A stretch of 64,000 nucleotides of DNA from an uncultured Anderseniella sp. (GTDB taxonomy: Bacteria > Pseudomonadota > Alphaproteobacteria > Rhizobiales > Aestuariivirgaceae), in contig CANKYU010000001.1 in assembly GCA_947488295.1 (NCBI GenBank), positions 1,166,183 through 1,230,182 on the forward strand, given 5' to 3'. The first letter of the stretch is position 1, and each line of letters begins with the position of its first letter. The position numbers were made by a program, and so were the translations under genes. This document shows, one piece after another, positions 24,808 through 34,703 of this stretch. The notes beneath the pieces are model-generated. The model was not told the DNA's origin, searched no databases, and worked only from the letters and a program-made list of their open reading frames with translations.

Positions 24808-26175
24808 ATGCACACGCTTGATGGCGTCACTCGCCCGGACCAATACAGGGCACTGGGGCTGAGCACATTTGCGTTCACGGTTTGCTTTGCGGTGTGGACG
24901 ATATTCTCGATTATCGGTGTCAAGATCAAACAGGACCTTGGCCTGTCGGACACGCAGTTCGGCCTGCTGGTTGCGACACCAGTTCTGACAGGCTCCATCA
25001 GCCGCATCTTTCTGGGTGTGTGGACCGAGCAGTTTGGTGGACGCCTGATGTTTCCGCTGCAGATGCTGGTCACGGCCGTGGCCGTATGGCTTCTAACATC
25101 CGTACAGACCTATGAAATCTTCCTCGTAGCCGCTCTGGGCCTCGGTCTTGCCGGCGGGTCTTTCATTGTCGGCGTCGCGTACGTTTCGCAATGGTTCGAA
25201 AAGGAACGCCAGGGCACTGCTCTCGGCATATTCGGAGCGGGTAACGTTGGTGCCGCTGTTACCAACTTTGCAGCTCCGTTCCTGGTGGTGGCGATCGGCT
25301 GGGAAGGTACTGCGCGGGTCTATGCCATCGTACTGGCGATTACCGCCGTGCTGTTTTATGTCCTGGCCAAGGATGACCCGGCCCAGGCCAGCCGCAAGAA
25401 GACCGGCAGCAAGGCGGTATCTGCCGCTGAACAACTGGCGCCGTTGAAAGACATTCAGGTCTGGCGGTTTGCCACCTACTACTTCTTTGTGTTCGGTGCC
25501 TTTGTCGCGCTGGCGTCTTTCCTGCCGCGCTATTATGTGGGTGCTTATGGTCTGCCGCTGACAACAGCGGGCGTGCTGGCCGGACTGTACTCGCTGCCGG
25601 GCTCGGTGTTCCGGGCACTTGGCGGCTGGATGTCGGACATATGGGGCGCGCGCTTCGTGATGTACCTGACCTTCATTGTCTCGCTCGCCTGCCTGTTCGT
25701 GATGAGTTATCCCGACACCAGCTATGTGGTGCAGGGCATAGAAGGCCCGATCACCTTTGATATTGGCCTGAGTGTCTGGGTGTTTGTAGCTCTCACAGTG
25801 GTGCTCGGCTTTGTCATGAGCCTCGGCAAGGCCGCCGTCTACAAGCATATCCCTGTGTACTACCCGCACCATGTGGGTTCGGTCGGCGGACTGGTCGGCA
25901 TGATCGGTGGCCTGGGCGGTTTCGTTCTGCCCATCTCGTTCGGCATCCTGCTCGACTACACCGGCGTCTGGACGGCTCCCTACATGCTGATGTTCGTGCT
26001 GGTCGCGATCTCCACCATCTGGATGCATGTCGCCATCCGTCGCATGGAACGGGCCCGTCATCCTGGCCTGGAAGCCGAGAAGTATCTCTCGGATGTTCCC
26101 GAGAAACCTCTTGGCAAGCCTGAGGCAGCCCAACAGGGCAAGACAGCCGCGGGCGATCTGAAACCTGCCGAATAG
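24808..26175 (+). CDS. narK1: nitrate/nitrite transporter NarK1-type (MFS)
   Basis: 455 aa, 12 membrane helices of the MFS nitrate/nitrite porter family. The first family motif is GLGLAGGSFIVGVAYVSQWF with FEKERQGTALGIFGAGNVGA, and the second is VGSVGGLVGMIGGLGGFVLP in the second half. NarK1-type proteins are thought to be nitrate/proton symporters that start nitrate uptake. The C-terminal tail (EAEKYLSDVPEKPLGKPEAA) is cytoplasmic. It is the first gene of narK1-narK2-narGHJI; a hairpin lies between it and narK2. Confidence 0.92.
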   Translation: MHTLDGVTRPDQYRALGLSTFAFTVCFAVWTIFSIIGVKIKQDLGLSDTQFGLLVATPVLTGSISRIFLGVWTEQFGGRLMFPLQMLVTAVAVWLLTSVQTYEIFLVAALGLGLAGGSFIVGVAYVSQWFEKERQGTALGIFGAGNVGAAVTNFAAPFLVVAIGWEGTARVYAIVLAITAVLFYVLAKDDPAQASRKKTGSKAVSAAEQLAPLKDIQVWRFATYYFFVFGAFVALASFLPRYYVGAYGLPLTTAGVLAGLYSLPGSVFRALGGWMSDIWGARFVMYLTFIVSLACLFVMSYPDTSYVVQGIEGPITFDIGLSVWVFVALTVVLGFVMSLGKAAVYKHIPVYYPHHVGSVGGLVGMIGGLGGFVLPISFGILLDYTGVWTAPYMLMFVLVAISTIWMHVAIRRMERARHPGLEAEKYLSDVPEKPLGKPEAAQQGKTAAGDLKPAE

Positions 26176-26185
26176 CAACACAGTG

Positions 26186-26208
26186 GCAGGCCGCCCAGCG
26201 CGGCCTGC
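26186..26208 (+). other. intercistronic hairpin narK1-narK2
   Basis: A 9-bp stem, GCAGGCCGC (26186-26194) with GCGGCCTGC (26200-26208), and a 5-base loop, followed by only TT. It may tune read-through or mRNA stability between the two transporter genes. Confidence 0.5.
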
Positions 26209-26287
26209 TTCCAGGACACATGCCGGATTTCCCCGGTGAACAGATTGAGCGGGTGTCTCATCACCCGCACCGAAACAGGAGAGTGAC

Positions 26288-27895
26288 GTGGGACAAGATC
26301 TTCGCAACTGGAATCCGGAAGACGAGGCCTTCTGGGAAAAGGACGGCAAGAAAATTGCCAACAGGAACCTGTGGATCTCCATCCCCAGCCTGCTGTGTGG
26401 GTTTGCCGTGTGGCTTTACTGGGGGATCATCACCGTCCAGATGCTGAACCTCGGATTTCCGTTTGCAAAGTCCGAGCTGTTCACGCTGGCCGCCATTGCC
26501 GGTCTGACCGGTGCCACCTTGCGGATACCCAGCACGTTCTTCATTCGCATAGCAGGCGGGCGCAACACGATATTCTTCACCACTGCGCTGCTGATGATCC
26601 CGGCCGCCGGTGCCGGGTTTGCGCTGAGCGATCCCAACACGCCGCTGTGGCACTTCCAGATACTGGCATTCCTGTCGGGCATTGGCGGTGGCAACTTTGC
26701 CTCGTCCATGTCGAACATCAGCTTCTTCTTTCCCAAGCGGATGCAGGGTTATTCGCTGGGTATGAATGCCGGGCTGGGCAATTTCGGCGTCACGACCATG
26801 CAGATCCTGGTGCCGCTTGCCATGACCATCGGGATTTTCGGCGGCGAAGCCATGATCCTGCAGAACACCAGCGGCACGCTGATCGGCAAGATCCCTGCAG
26901 GCACTGAAACCTACATCCAGAATGCCGGGTTCATCTGGCTGGTATTCCTGATCCCGCTGGCGGTCGCGGGGTGGTTCGGCATGAACAACATCCGTGACGA
27001 GCACGTTTCGCCAAACATCTCCAATCCACTCGGCGCGTTTGCGACCATCAGCTTCATGTTGCTGATCGGCATGGTAACAGCCGCCTGCGGGTTGTGGTTC
27101 ATGCTGCCGGAAAGTGTCGGTGGCTCCGGCCTCAACGTGTCGAAATGGATCGTGCTTCCGCTGGTGATTGCGGCAACCGTGGTGCTGCTGAAACTGATAC
27201 CCGGACAGATTGGCCGCAACCTGACGCGGCAGTACAAGATATTCGGCAACAAGCACACCTGGGCGATGACCATCATCTACACGATGACGTTTGGATCATT
27301 CATCGGCTATTCGGCTGCCTTTGCCCTGGCGATCAAGGTCATCTTCGGTTTCCAGCATGTCGTGGTCGACGGTGTCCTGACCCATGACACGGTCAACCCG
27401 AACGGCCCAAGTGCGCTGATGTATGCCTGGATGGGCCCGTTTATCGGGGCGCTGATCCGACCGCTCGGCGGCATGATCTCCGACAAGATCGGTGGTGCGA
27501 AAGTCACCCAGATCATATCGGTGGTCATGGTGGCCAGCGCACTGGGGGTCGCCTACTTCATGAAGCAGGCCTATGCCTCGGCCACGCCCGAACAATACTT
27601 CGTCCCGTTCCTGCTGTTGTTCCTGGTGCTGTTCACCGCCACCGGTATCGGCAACGGCTCGACCTTCCGCACCATTGCAGTGGTGTTTGACAAGGAACAG
27701 GCGGGTCCTGTTCTCGGCTGGACCTCCGCGGTGGCGGCGTACGGCGCCTTCATTATCCCGAAAGTGCTTGGCGAGCAGATCAAGCTCGCGACACCGGAGC
27801 TGGCCTTATACGGCTTCGCCGTCTTCTACATGCTGTGCATCGCCATCAACTGGTGGTTCTACCTGCGCAAGAACGCCTATGTGCAAAACCCGTGA
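26288..27895 (+). CDS. narK2: nitrate/nitrite antiporter NarK2-type (MFS)
   Basis: 535 aa, GTG start behind AGGAGAG (26277-26283). Twelve or more helices. The nitrate signature of NarK2-type porters is clear: GIGGGNFASSMSNISFFFPK followed by RMQGYSLGMNAGLGNFGV, and ALMYAWMGPFIGALIRPLGG in the second half. A large loop of about residues 190-225 separates helices. NarK2-type proteins exchange nitrate for nitrite, which prevents toxic nitrite build-up when NarG is active. In some alphaproteobacteria NarK1 and NarK2 are one fused protein; here they are two genes as in Pseudomonas. Confidence 0.93.
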   Translation: MGQDLRNWNPEDEAFWEKDGKKIANRNLWISIPSLLCGFAVWLYWGIITVQMLNLGFPFAKSELFTLAAIAGLTGATLRIPSTFFIRIAGGRNTIFFTTALLMIPAAGAGFALSDPNTPLWHFQILAFLSGIGGGNFASSMSNISFFFPKRMQGYSLGMNAGLGNFGVTTMQILVPLAMTIGIFGGEAMILQNTSGTLIGKIPAGTETYIQNAGFIWLVFLIPLAVAGWFGMNNIRDEHVSPNISNPLGAFATISFMLLIGMVTAACGLWFMLPESVGGSGLNVSKWIVLPLVIAATVVLLKLIPGQIGRNLTRQYKIFGNKHTWAMTIIYTMTFGSFIGYSAAFALAIKVIFGFQHVVVDGVLTHDTVNPNGPSALMYAWMGPFIGALIRPLGGMISDKIGGAKVTQIISVVMVASALGVAYFMKQAYASATPEQYFVPFLLLFLVLFTATGIGNGSTFRTIAVVFDKEQAGPVLGWTSAVAAYGAFIIPKVLGEQIKLATPELALYGFAVFYMLCIAINWWFYLRKNAYVQNP

Positions 27896-27960
27896 TCTGA
27901 ACCGAGTAGCCGGCGGTGTGTCAGCACGCCGCCCCATCGAACAGACTGGAGAAAACCAAA

Positions 27961-30900
27961 ATGAGTAACCTGCTCAATCGTCTCAACTTCCTGGCCCGCA
28001 AGAACACGGGAACCTTCTCCGATGGTCATGGTGTCACCACCAATGAAGACCGGTCATGGGAAGACAGTTACCGGAAACGCTGGCAGCACGACAAGATTGT
28101 GCGTTCAACCCATGGCGCCAACTGCACCGGTTCGTGCTCATGGAAGATCTATGTGAAGGGTGGCATTGTCACCTGGGAAACCCAGCAGACCGACTATCCG
28201 CGCACCCGGCCAGACCTGCCCAACCACGAACCGCGCGGGTGTTCGCGCGGGGCCAGCTACAGCTGGTACATGTACTCGGCGAACCGGGTCAAATACCCGC
28301 TGGTGCGCGCCAGGTTGCTGAAACGTTGGCGCACGGAGCGTGCGGTTCGCACACCGGTCGCAGCATGGACTGCCATCCAGGAAGACCCGCAAAAGCGCCA
28401 GGATTACATCAAGGTGCGCGGACATGGCGGTTTCGTTCGCGCCAAGTGGGAAGAGGTCAACGAGATCATCGCGGCCGCCAATGCCTACACGGTGAAGAAA
28501 TGGGGACCTGACCGGGTCATCGGGTTCTCGCCGATCCCGGCAATGTCCATGGTCTCCTATGCGGCAGGCTCGCGCTATCTGTCTCTGATGGGCGGTGTGT
28601 GCATGTCGTTTTATGACTGGTACTGCGACCTGCCGCCGGCCTCGCCGATGACCTGGGGCGAGCAGACCGATGTGCCGGAAAGCGCCGACTGGTACAATTC
28701 CGGTTTCCTGATGTTGTGGGGTTCCAACGTGCCGCAGACCCGTACGCCGGATGCGCACTTCTACACCGAAGCCCGCTACAAGGGCGCCAAGTCGGTCGTG
28801 GTATCGCCGGATTACTCGGAAGCCGCGAAATTTTCCGACATGTGGCTGCATCCCAAGCAGGGCACAGACGCGGCACTGGCCATGGCCATCGGCCATGTGA
28901 TCCTGCGCGAGTTCCACCTCGACCGGCAGGCAGAGTACTTCGAAGACTACTGCCGGCGCTACACCGACATGCCGATGCTGGTGAAGCTGGTCAAGAAGGA
29001 TGGCCACTATGTGCCGGACCGGCTGGTGCGGGCATCTGACATCAGGGGCGCGCTCGGTGAGAAGAACAATCCGGACTGGAAGACAGTCGCAATTGACGGC
29101 AAGACCAAAAGACCGGTGGCGCCAACAGGCTCCGTAGGATTCCGCTGGGGCGAGCAAGGCAAGTGGAATCTGGAGGCCAGGGACGGGAAGGGGAAAGATG
29201 TCGAGCTTGCCATGAGCCTCATCCTTGATGAGCATCATGACGAGGCCGCACCGGTCGCCTTCCCGTACTTCGGTAATCGCGAACACGATCACTTCGAAGG
29301 GACAGATCATGACAGCGTGCTGGTGCGCTCAGTACCGGCGAGGAAGATCAAACTGACCGACGGTGAGACGCTGGTCGCGACCGTGTTTGACCTGTTCGTG
29401 GCAAATTACGGCCTCGACCGCGGCCTGCGCGACGGTAATTCAGCCAAGTCGTTTGACGACGAGTTGCCGTACACGCCGGCCTGGGCCGAGAAGATCACCG
29501 GCGTGCCGCGCGACCAGATCATCGCGGTTGCCCGTGAGTTTGCATCCAATGCCGAAAAAACCAAGGGCCGTTCCATGGTCATTCTCGGGGCCGGTCTGAA
29601 CCACTGGTACCATATGGACATGAACTATCGCGGCATCATCAACATGCTGGTGATGTGCGGATGTGTGGGCCAGTCCGGCGGCGGCTGGAGCCATTATGTG
29701 GGCCAGGAGAAACTGCGCCCGCAGACCGGCTGGCTGCCACTGGCATTCGGTCTCGACTGGAACCGCCCGCCACGGCAGATGAACTCGACCTCGTTCTTCT
29801 ACGCCCACACGGACCAGTGGCGCTATGAAACACTGGAAGTGGATGAAATCCTGTCGCCGACGGCACCGGACGGACCGTGGGACGGAACCCTTATCGACTA
29901 CAACATCCGGGCTGAACGCATGGGCTGGCTGCCGTCGGCACCACAGCTCAAGACAAACCCGCTGGAAGTCGCCGCGGCTGCCGCGAAGGCCAAGAAGGAC
30001 CCGAAGGACTATGTTGCCGCGCAGCTGAAGGCCGGCAAGCTGCAGATGTCGTGCGAAGACCCTGACAATGAGGCCAACTGGCCCCGCAACCTGTTTGTGT
30101 GGCGGTCAAACCTCTTGGGCTCGTCGGGCAAGGGACATGAATACTTCCTCAAGCACCTGCTTGGCACATCGCATGGCGTGATGGGCAAGGATCTCGGCGA
30201 GGAAGGCCGGGTGCGTACCACTGAGGCCGAATGGCATGAGGAGGCACCGGAAGGAAAACTCGACCTGCTGGTGACGCTTGATTTCCGTATGTCGACCACG
30301 TGCGTTTATTCCGACATCGTTTTGCCGACCGCTACCTGGTATGAAAAGAACGATCTCAACACATCCGACATGCATCCCTTCATTCACCCGCTGACCAGTG
30401 CGGCCGATCCCGCATGGGATGCGCGCAGTGACTGGGACATCTTCAAGGGTCTGGCGGAAAAATTCTCTGAAGTCTCTCCGGAAATCCTGGGCGTGGAGAA
30501 GGATGTGGTGCTTGTCCCCATCCTGCATGACACGCCGGGCGAACTGGCCCAGCCAAAGGATGTCAAGGACTGGAAGGCAGGCGAGGTGGAACCGGTTCCC
30601 GGCAAGACCATGCCCATGGTTGCAGTGGTCGAACGGGACTACCCGAACCTCTACAAGCGCTTCACCGCCCTTGGTCCGCTCATGGACAAGCTGGGCAATG
30701 GCGGCAAGGGCATCTCCTGGAACACCGAACACGAGGTTGAACTGCTTGGCCGCCTGAACGGTGTCGTCACAGAAGAAGGTACCACCAAGGGCCGGCCGCG
30801 CATCGATACGGATATCGATGCAACCGAAGTGATCCTGTCGCTGGCGCCGGAGACCAATGGCGAGGTCGCGGTCAAGGCCTGGGACGCGCTGTCCAAGGCG

Positions 30901-31719
30901 ACCGGGCGCGAGCATGCCCACCTGGCCATACCCAAGGAGGATGAGAAAATCCGCTTCCGGGATGTGGTGGCACAGCCGAGGAAAATCATCTCGTCGCCAA
31001 CCTGGTCGGGCATCGAAAGCGAGAAAGTTTGCTACAATGCCGGATACACCAATGTCCATGAACTGATCCCGTGGCGCACGCTGACCGGCCGTCAGCAACT
31101 CTATCAGGATCATTTGTGGATGCGGGCATTCGGCGAAGGCTTTTGTGTCTACCGCCCTCCAATCGATACCAAGTCGATCAATCCGGTCATCGAAGCCAAG
31201 TCGAACGGCAAGCCGCAGGTGGTGTTGAACTTCATCACGCCGCATCAGAAGTGGGGCATTCACTCGACCTATTCCGACAACCTGATGATGCTGACGCTGA
31301 ACCGTGGCGGGCCGGTGGTCTGGATATCGGAAACCGATGCCGCCAAGGCCCAGCTTGTCGACAATGACTGGGTCGAGGTCTTCAACTCCAATGGGGCGAT
31401 TTCGGCCCGCGTCGTCGTCTCCCAGCGCATGAAGGAAGGTACCATCTACATGTACCACGCGCAGGAGAAAATCGTGAACACGCCGGGCTCGCAGCTTACC
31501 GGCCAGCGTGGCGGTATTCACAACTCGGTCACCCGGGCCATCACCAAGCCGACCCACATGATCGGCGGCTACGCGCAGCAATCCTATGGCTTCAACTATT
31601 ACGGCACCGTCGGGTCGAACCGCGACGAATTCGTGGTGGTTCACAAGATGGACAAGGTCGACTGGATGGAAGGTCCGTATGTCGAACCGGCAACCCCCAA
31701 AGTGGAGGCAGCAGAATGA
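27961..31719 (+). CDS. narG: respiratory nitrate reductase alpha subunit NarG
   Basis: 1252 aa from ATG 27961 (CTGGAG before it; the frame opens at 27916). It reduces nitrate to nitrite on the cytoplasmic side with Mo-bis-MGD. The FS0 [4Fe-4S] ligands are H51, C55, C59 and C94 (HGANCTGSCSWKIYVK, PRGCSRGASYSWY), including the unusual histidine ligand of NarG. The molybdenum ligand is D223 in FYDWYCDLPPASP. The length and C terminus (GFNYYGTVGSNRDEFVVVHK) match the family fully. There is no twin-arginine signal, as expected for the membrane-attached cytoplasmic enzyme. It overlaps narH by four bases. Confidence 0.98.
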   Translation: MSNLLNRLNFLARKNTGTFSDGHGVTTNEDRSWEDSYRKRWQHDKIVRSTHGANCTGSCSWKIYVKGGIVTWETQQTDYPRTRPDLPNHEPRGCSRGASYSWYMYSANRVKYPLVRARLLKRWRTERAVRTPVAAWTAIQEDPQKRQDYIKVRGHGGFVRAKWEEVNEIIAAANAYTVKKWGPDRVIGFSPIPAMSMVSYAAGSRYLSLMGGVCMSFYDWYCDLPPASPMTWGEQTDVPESADWYNSGFLMLWGSNVPQTRTPDAHFYTEARYKGAKSVVVSPDYSEAAKFSDMWLHPKQGTDAALAMAIGHVILREFHLDRQAEYFEDYCRRYTDMPMLVKLVKKDGHYVPDRLVRASDIRGALGEKNNPDWKTVAIDGKTKRPVAPTGSVGFRWGEQGKWNLEARDGKGKDVELAMSLILDEHHDEAAPVAFPYFGNREHDHFEGTDHDSVLVRSVPARKIKLTDGETLVATVFDLFVANYGLDRGLRDGNSAKSFDDELPYTPAWAEKITGVPRDQIIAVAREFASNAEKTKGRSMVILGAGLNHWYHMDMNYRGIINMLVMCGCVGQSGGGWSHYVGQEKLRPQTGWLPLAFGLDWNRPPRQMNSTSFFYAHTDQWRYETLEVDEILSPTAPDGPWDGTLIDYNIRAERMGWLPSAPQLKTNPLEVAAAAAKAKKDPKDYVAAQLKAGKLQMSCEDPDNEANWPRNLFVWRSNLLGSSGKGHEYFLKHLLGTSHGVMGKDLGEEGRVRTTEAEWHEEAPEGKLDLLVTLDFRMSTTCVYSDIVLPTATWYEKNDLNTSDMHPFIHPLTSAADPAWDARSDWDIFKGLAEKFSEVSPEILGVEKDVVLVPILHDTPGELAQPKDVKDWKAGEVEPVPGKTMPMVAVVERDYPNLYKRFTALGPLMDKLGNGGKGISWNTEHEVELLGRLNGVVTEEGTTKGRPRIDTDIDATEVILSLAPETNGEVAVKAWDALSKATGREHAHLAIPKEDEKIRFRDVVAQPRKIISSPTWSGIESEKVCYNAGYTNVHELIPWRTLTGRQQLYQDHLWMRAFGEGFCVYRPPIDTKSINPVIEAKSNGKPQVVLNFITPHQKWGIHSTYSDNLMMLTLNRGGPVVWISETDAAKAQLVDNDWVEVFNSNGAISARVVVSQRMKEGTIYMYHAQEKIVNTPGSQLTGQRGGIHNSVTRAITKPTHMIGGYAQQSYGFNYYGTVGSNRDEFVVVHKMDKVDWMEGPYVEPATPKVEAAE

Positions 31720-33257
31720 AAATCCGCGCTCAAATAGGCATGGTGCTGAACCTGGACAAATGCATCGGTTGCCACACCTGTTCGGTGACCTGCAAGAATG
31801 TCTGGACCAACCGTGAAGGCGTTGAATACGCCTGGTTCAACAATGTCGAGACAAAGCCGGGTGTCGGCTATCCCAAGCAATGGGAGAACCAGAAGAAATG
31901 GAACGGCGGCTGGACCCGCAAGGCCAACGGCAGGATTCAACCGAAAATGGGTCCGAAATGGCGCATTCTGGCGAAAATCTTCGCTAATCCGGACCTGCCG
32001 GAGATCGACGACTATTACGAACCGTTCGATTTCGACTACGGCCACCTGCAGACCGCCGGTGAAACTGAAGCTTCGCCCACGGCAAGGCCGCGGTCGCTGA
32101 TCTCCGGCGAGCGCATGCAGAAGATTGAATGGGGTCCCAACTGGGAGGAAATCCTCGGCGGTGAGTTTTCCAAGCGGTCGGCCGATTACAATTTCGACGG
32201 CATCGAGAAGGAAATCTACGGCGAGTTCGAAAACACCTTCATGATGTACCTGCCGAGGTTGTGCGAGCATTGCCTCAACCCGACCTGTGTGGCGGCATGC
32301 CCGTCCGGCGCCATCTACAAGCGCGAGGATGACGGCATTGTCCTGATTGACCAGGAGAAATGCCGCGGCTGGCGCATGTGCGTGTCGGGCTGCCCGTACA
32401 AGAAAATCTACTACAACTGGTCATCGGGCAAATCGGAGAAATGCATATTCTGCTATCCGCGCATCGAGGCCGGTCATCCGACGGTGTGCTCGGAAACCTG
32501 CGTGGGACGGATTCGCTATCTCGGTGTCGTGCTCTATGACGCCGACCGGATTTCCGATGCCGCGTCGACACAGGACGAGAAGAACCTGTACGAAGAGCAG
32601 CTCAAGGTTTTTCTCGATCCAAATGACCCGGCGGTCATCGAGCAGGCGCGCAAGGACGGTATTCCCGGAGCGTGGCTGGACGCCGCCAAGAAATCGCCGG
32701 TCTACAAGATGGCGATGGACTGGAAGGTCGCGTTCCCGCTGCACCCGGAATACCGGACGCTGCCGATGGTCTGGTACATACCGCCATTGTCGCCGCTGCA
32801 GTCGGCCGCCGAGGCCGGCAAGATCGGCATGGACGGTGCCATGCCGGACGTGCGGTCCCTGCGCATACCGGTCAAGTACCTGGCCAACCTGCTCACTGCC
32901 GGCAAGGAAGCCCCTGTCGTATCGGCGCTGGAACGGATGCTGGCCATGCGTGCCTATATGCGGGCCAAGACCGTGGATGGCGTCATCGACGAAGTGGTGG
33001 CCGAAAAGGTCGGCATGACCGGCCAGATGATCGAGGACATGTACCACGTCATGGCAATCGCCAATTACGAGGACCGCTTCGTCATCCCGACCAGTCATCG
33101 CGAGATCAGCGAGGACGCCTATGACGTGAGGGGATCATGTGGCTTCTCGTTCGGCAATGGCTGTTCTGACGGCGACACTGAGACCGACCTGTTCGGCGGC
33201 AAGCGGACCAGGACGGTGCAGACCCCAACCGATATTTTCAAGGAGCGCGTGCAATGA
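31716..33257 (+). CDS. narH: respiratory nitrate reductase beta subunit NarH
   Basis: 513 aa electron-transfer subunit with four cysteine groups: CIGCHTCSVTCKNVW, CEHCLNPTCVAACPSGA, CRGWRMCVSGCP and CIFCYPRIEAGHPTVCSETC (shown split across the motif). The Trp in CRGWRMC replaces a Cys and converts that cluster to [3Fe-4S], the normal NarH feature. It bridges NarI haems and NarG. The start overlaps narG and the end overlaps narJ, each by four bases. Confidence 0.98.
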   Translation: MKIRAQIGMVLNLDKCIGCHTCSVTCKNVWTNREGVEYAWFNNVETKPGVGYPKQWENQKKWNGGWTRKANGRIQPKMGPKWRILAKIFANPDLPEIDDYYEPFDFDYGHLQTAGETEASPTARPRSLISGERMQKIEWGPNWEEILGGEFSKRSADYNFDGIEKEIYGEFENTFMMYLPRLCEHCLNPTCVAACPSGAIYKREDDGIVLIDQEKCRGWRMCVSGCPYKKIYYNWSSGKSEKCIFCYPRIEAGHPTVCSETCVGRIRYLGVVLYDADRISDAASTQDEKNLYEEQLKVFLDPNDPAVIEQARKDGIPGAWLDAAKKSPVYKMAMDWKVAFPLHPEYRTLPMVWYIPPLSPLQSAAEAGKIGMDGAMPDVRSLRIPVKYLANLLTAGKEAPVVSALERMLAMRAYMRAKTVDGVIDEVVAEKVGMTGQMIEDMYHVMAIANYEDRFVIPTSHREISEDAYDVRGSCGFSFGNGCSDGDTETDLFGGKRTRTVQTPTDIFKERVQ

Positions 33258-33979
33258 ATACGACCCTGAAGGTTCTGTCACTGCTGCTGACATATCCAAC
33301 GGCGGAATTGCTGGAAGGGCTGCCGGAGCTGAAGGTGGCCGTTGCAGAAGATGCTGCCCTTGGTGACCGGGAACTGAAACTTGTCACCCGCCTGATCGAC
33401 GATATCGGCAGGCTCGACCTGTACGATGCCCAGGAGTGCTACGTGTTCCTGTTTGACCGCACCCGTACGCTGTCCCTGCACCTGTTTGAGCATGTGCATG
33501 GGGAAAGCCGCGACCGCGGCCAGGCCATGGTCGACCTGATGGCCATGTACGAGACGGACGGTTTCGAGATCGACGCCAAGGAACTCCCCGATTTTCTGCC
33601 GATGTTTCTGGAGTATCTGTCCAACAAGCCGGCGGCGGAAGCCCGCGAGTTGCTGGGGCAGACAGCGCACATCATCACCGTTCTGAAACAGCGCTTGCGC
33701 AAGCGTGACAGCGTCTATGTCAACGCCTTTGTCGCGCTTGAGGCAATCGCCAGGGGAAAGCCTGATGCGAAGCTGGTGCGCGAACTGCTGGCCGTGCCGG
33801 AAGACGATCCGAACGACCTGGAGGCACTGGACCGGATCTGGGAAGAAGAGACGGTCACTTTCGGCGGCAATGCCGGCGAGGGAACCTGCGGCACCGATCG
33901 GATACAGCGCCGGATGCGCGCCCATCAACGCAAACCGGGCGACGACCTGCCCGGCCAAAACAACCGGATAGGAGGCTGA
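33254..33979 (+). CDS. narJ: nitrate reductase assembly chaperone NarJ
   Basis: 241 aa, of the TorD/NarJ helical chaperone family; LYDAQECYVFLFDRTRTLSL and LFEHVHGESRDRGQAMVDL are the conserved core. It holds apo-NarGH until the molybdenum cofactor is inserted and the complex docks on NarI. The C-terminal part is polar and extended (TDRIQRRMRAHQRKPGDDLP). It starts inside the narH stop region and ends one base before narI. Confidence 0.94.
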   Translation: MNTTLKVLSLLLTYPTAELLEGLPELKVAVAEDAALGDRELKLVTRLIDDIGRLDLYDAQECYVFLFDRTRTLSLHLFEHVHGESRDRGQAMVDLMAMYETDGFEIDAKELPDFLPMFLEYLSNKPAAEARELLGQTAHIITVLKQRLRKRDSVYVNAFVALEAIARGKPDAKLVRELLAVPEDDPNDLEALDRIWEEETVTFGGNAGEGTCGTDRIQRRMRAHQRKPGDDLPGQNNRIGG

Positions 33980-33980
33980 C

Positions 33981-34697
33981 ATGCCCGGCTACATCAACAC
34001 ACTGCTGTTTACCGTCTATCCGTACGTGGCGCTGGCGATCATGATCATCGGTTCCATATTGCGTTATGACCGTGAGCCCTATTCCTGGCGCTCGGGCTCT
34101 TCCCAATTGCTGCGCCGCAAGCAGCTGATGTGGGGGTCGGTGCTGTTCCACGTCGGCATATTGTTCCTGCTGCTGGGGCACACGGTCGGGCTTTTGACCC
34201 CGCATTCGATCTATGAGCATTTCCTGTCTGCGGAAGCCAAGCAATTGCTCGCCATCATTGCCGGGTCGATTGCAGGTATCGTCTGCTTCATTGGCCTGTG
34301 CATGCTGATGCACCGGCGGTTTTTCGATCCGCGTATCCGGGTCACGTCGACTTTTGCCGACAATGCAATCCTGGTCATCTTGTGGGTGCAGTTGGTGCTT
34401 GGCCTGATCACCGTGCCGTACTCGCTTCAGCACGAGGATGCCGGTGTCATGCTGGCGCTGTCGGAATGGGCCCAGCGTATTCTCACACTGCAGATTGACG
34501 GCACCGCCAGTCTGGTTGCCGCGCAGGCATGGCCGTATCAGGCGCATATCCTGCTGGGCCTGACGATCTTCCTGATCTTCCCGTTCTCAAGGCTGGTGCA
34601 CATGCTGTCGGCTCCGGTTCGCTATTTCTGGCGCCCCGGTTACCAGGTTGTGCGTGAACGCAATCGTCGCGGCACGTCGCGGCTGCCGGCGGAGTAA
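33981..34697 (+). CDS. narI: respiratory nitrate reductase gamma subunit NarI (cytochrome b)
   Basis: 238 aa, five membrane helices. Haem-ligand histidines are seen in SVLFHVGILFLLLGHTVGLL (helix 2) and PYQAHILLGL ... FPFSRLVHMLSAP (helix 5), giving the two b haems that oxidise quinol at the periplasmic side. WRSGSSQLLRRKQLMWGS is the conserved first cytoplasmic loop. It anchors NarGH to the membrane. Confidence 0.96.
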   Translation: MPGYINTLLFTVYPYVALAIMIIGSILRYDREPYSWRSGSSQLLRRKQLMWGSVLFHVGILFLLLGHTVGLLTPHSIYEHFLSAEAKQLLAIIAGSIAGIVCFIGLCMLMHRRFFDPRIRVTSTFADNAILVILWVQLVLGLITVPYSLQHEDAGVMLALSEWAQRILTLQIDGTASLVAAQAWPYQAHILLGLTIFLIFPFSRLVHMLSAPVRYFWRPGYQVVRERNRRGTSRLPAE

Positions 34698-34703
34698 CAG
34701 CAC

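Noticed and set aside
25093-26382. 429-codon open frame antisense to narK1
   Set aside because: It overlaps a clear MFS gene fully; the translated text is low in hydrophobic structure and has no family features.
30106-31644. 512-codon open frame antisense to narG
   Set aside because: narG is certain by motifs across its length; high-GC third positions create long antisense frames. No ribosome site or recognisable protein.
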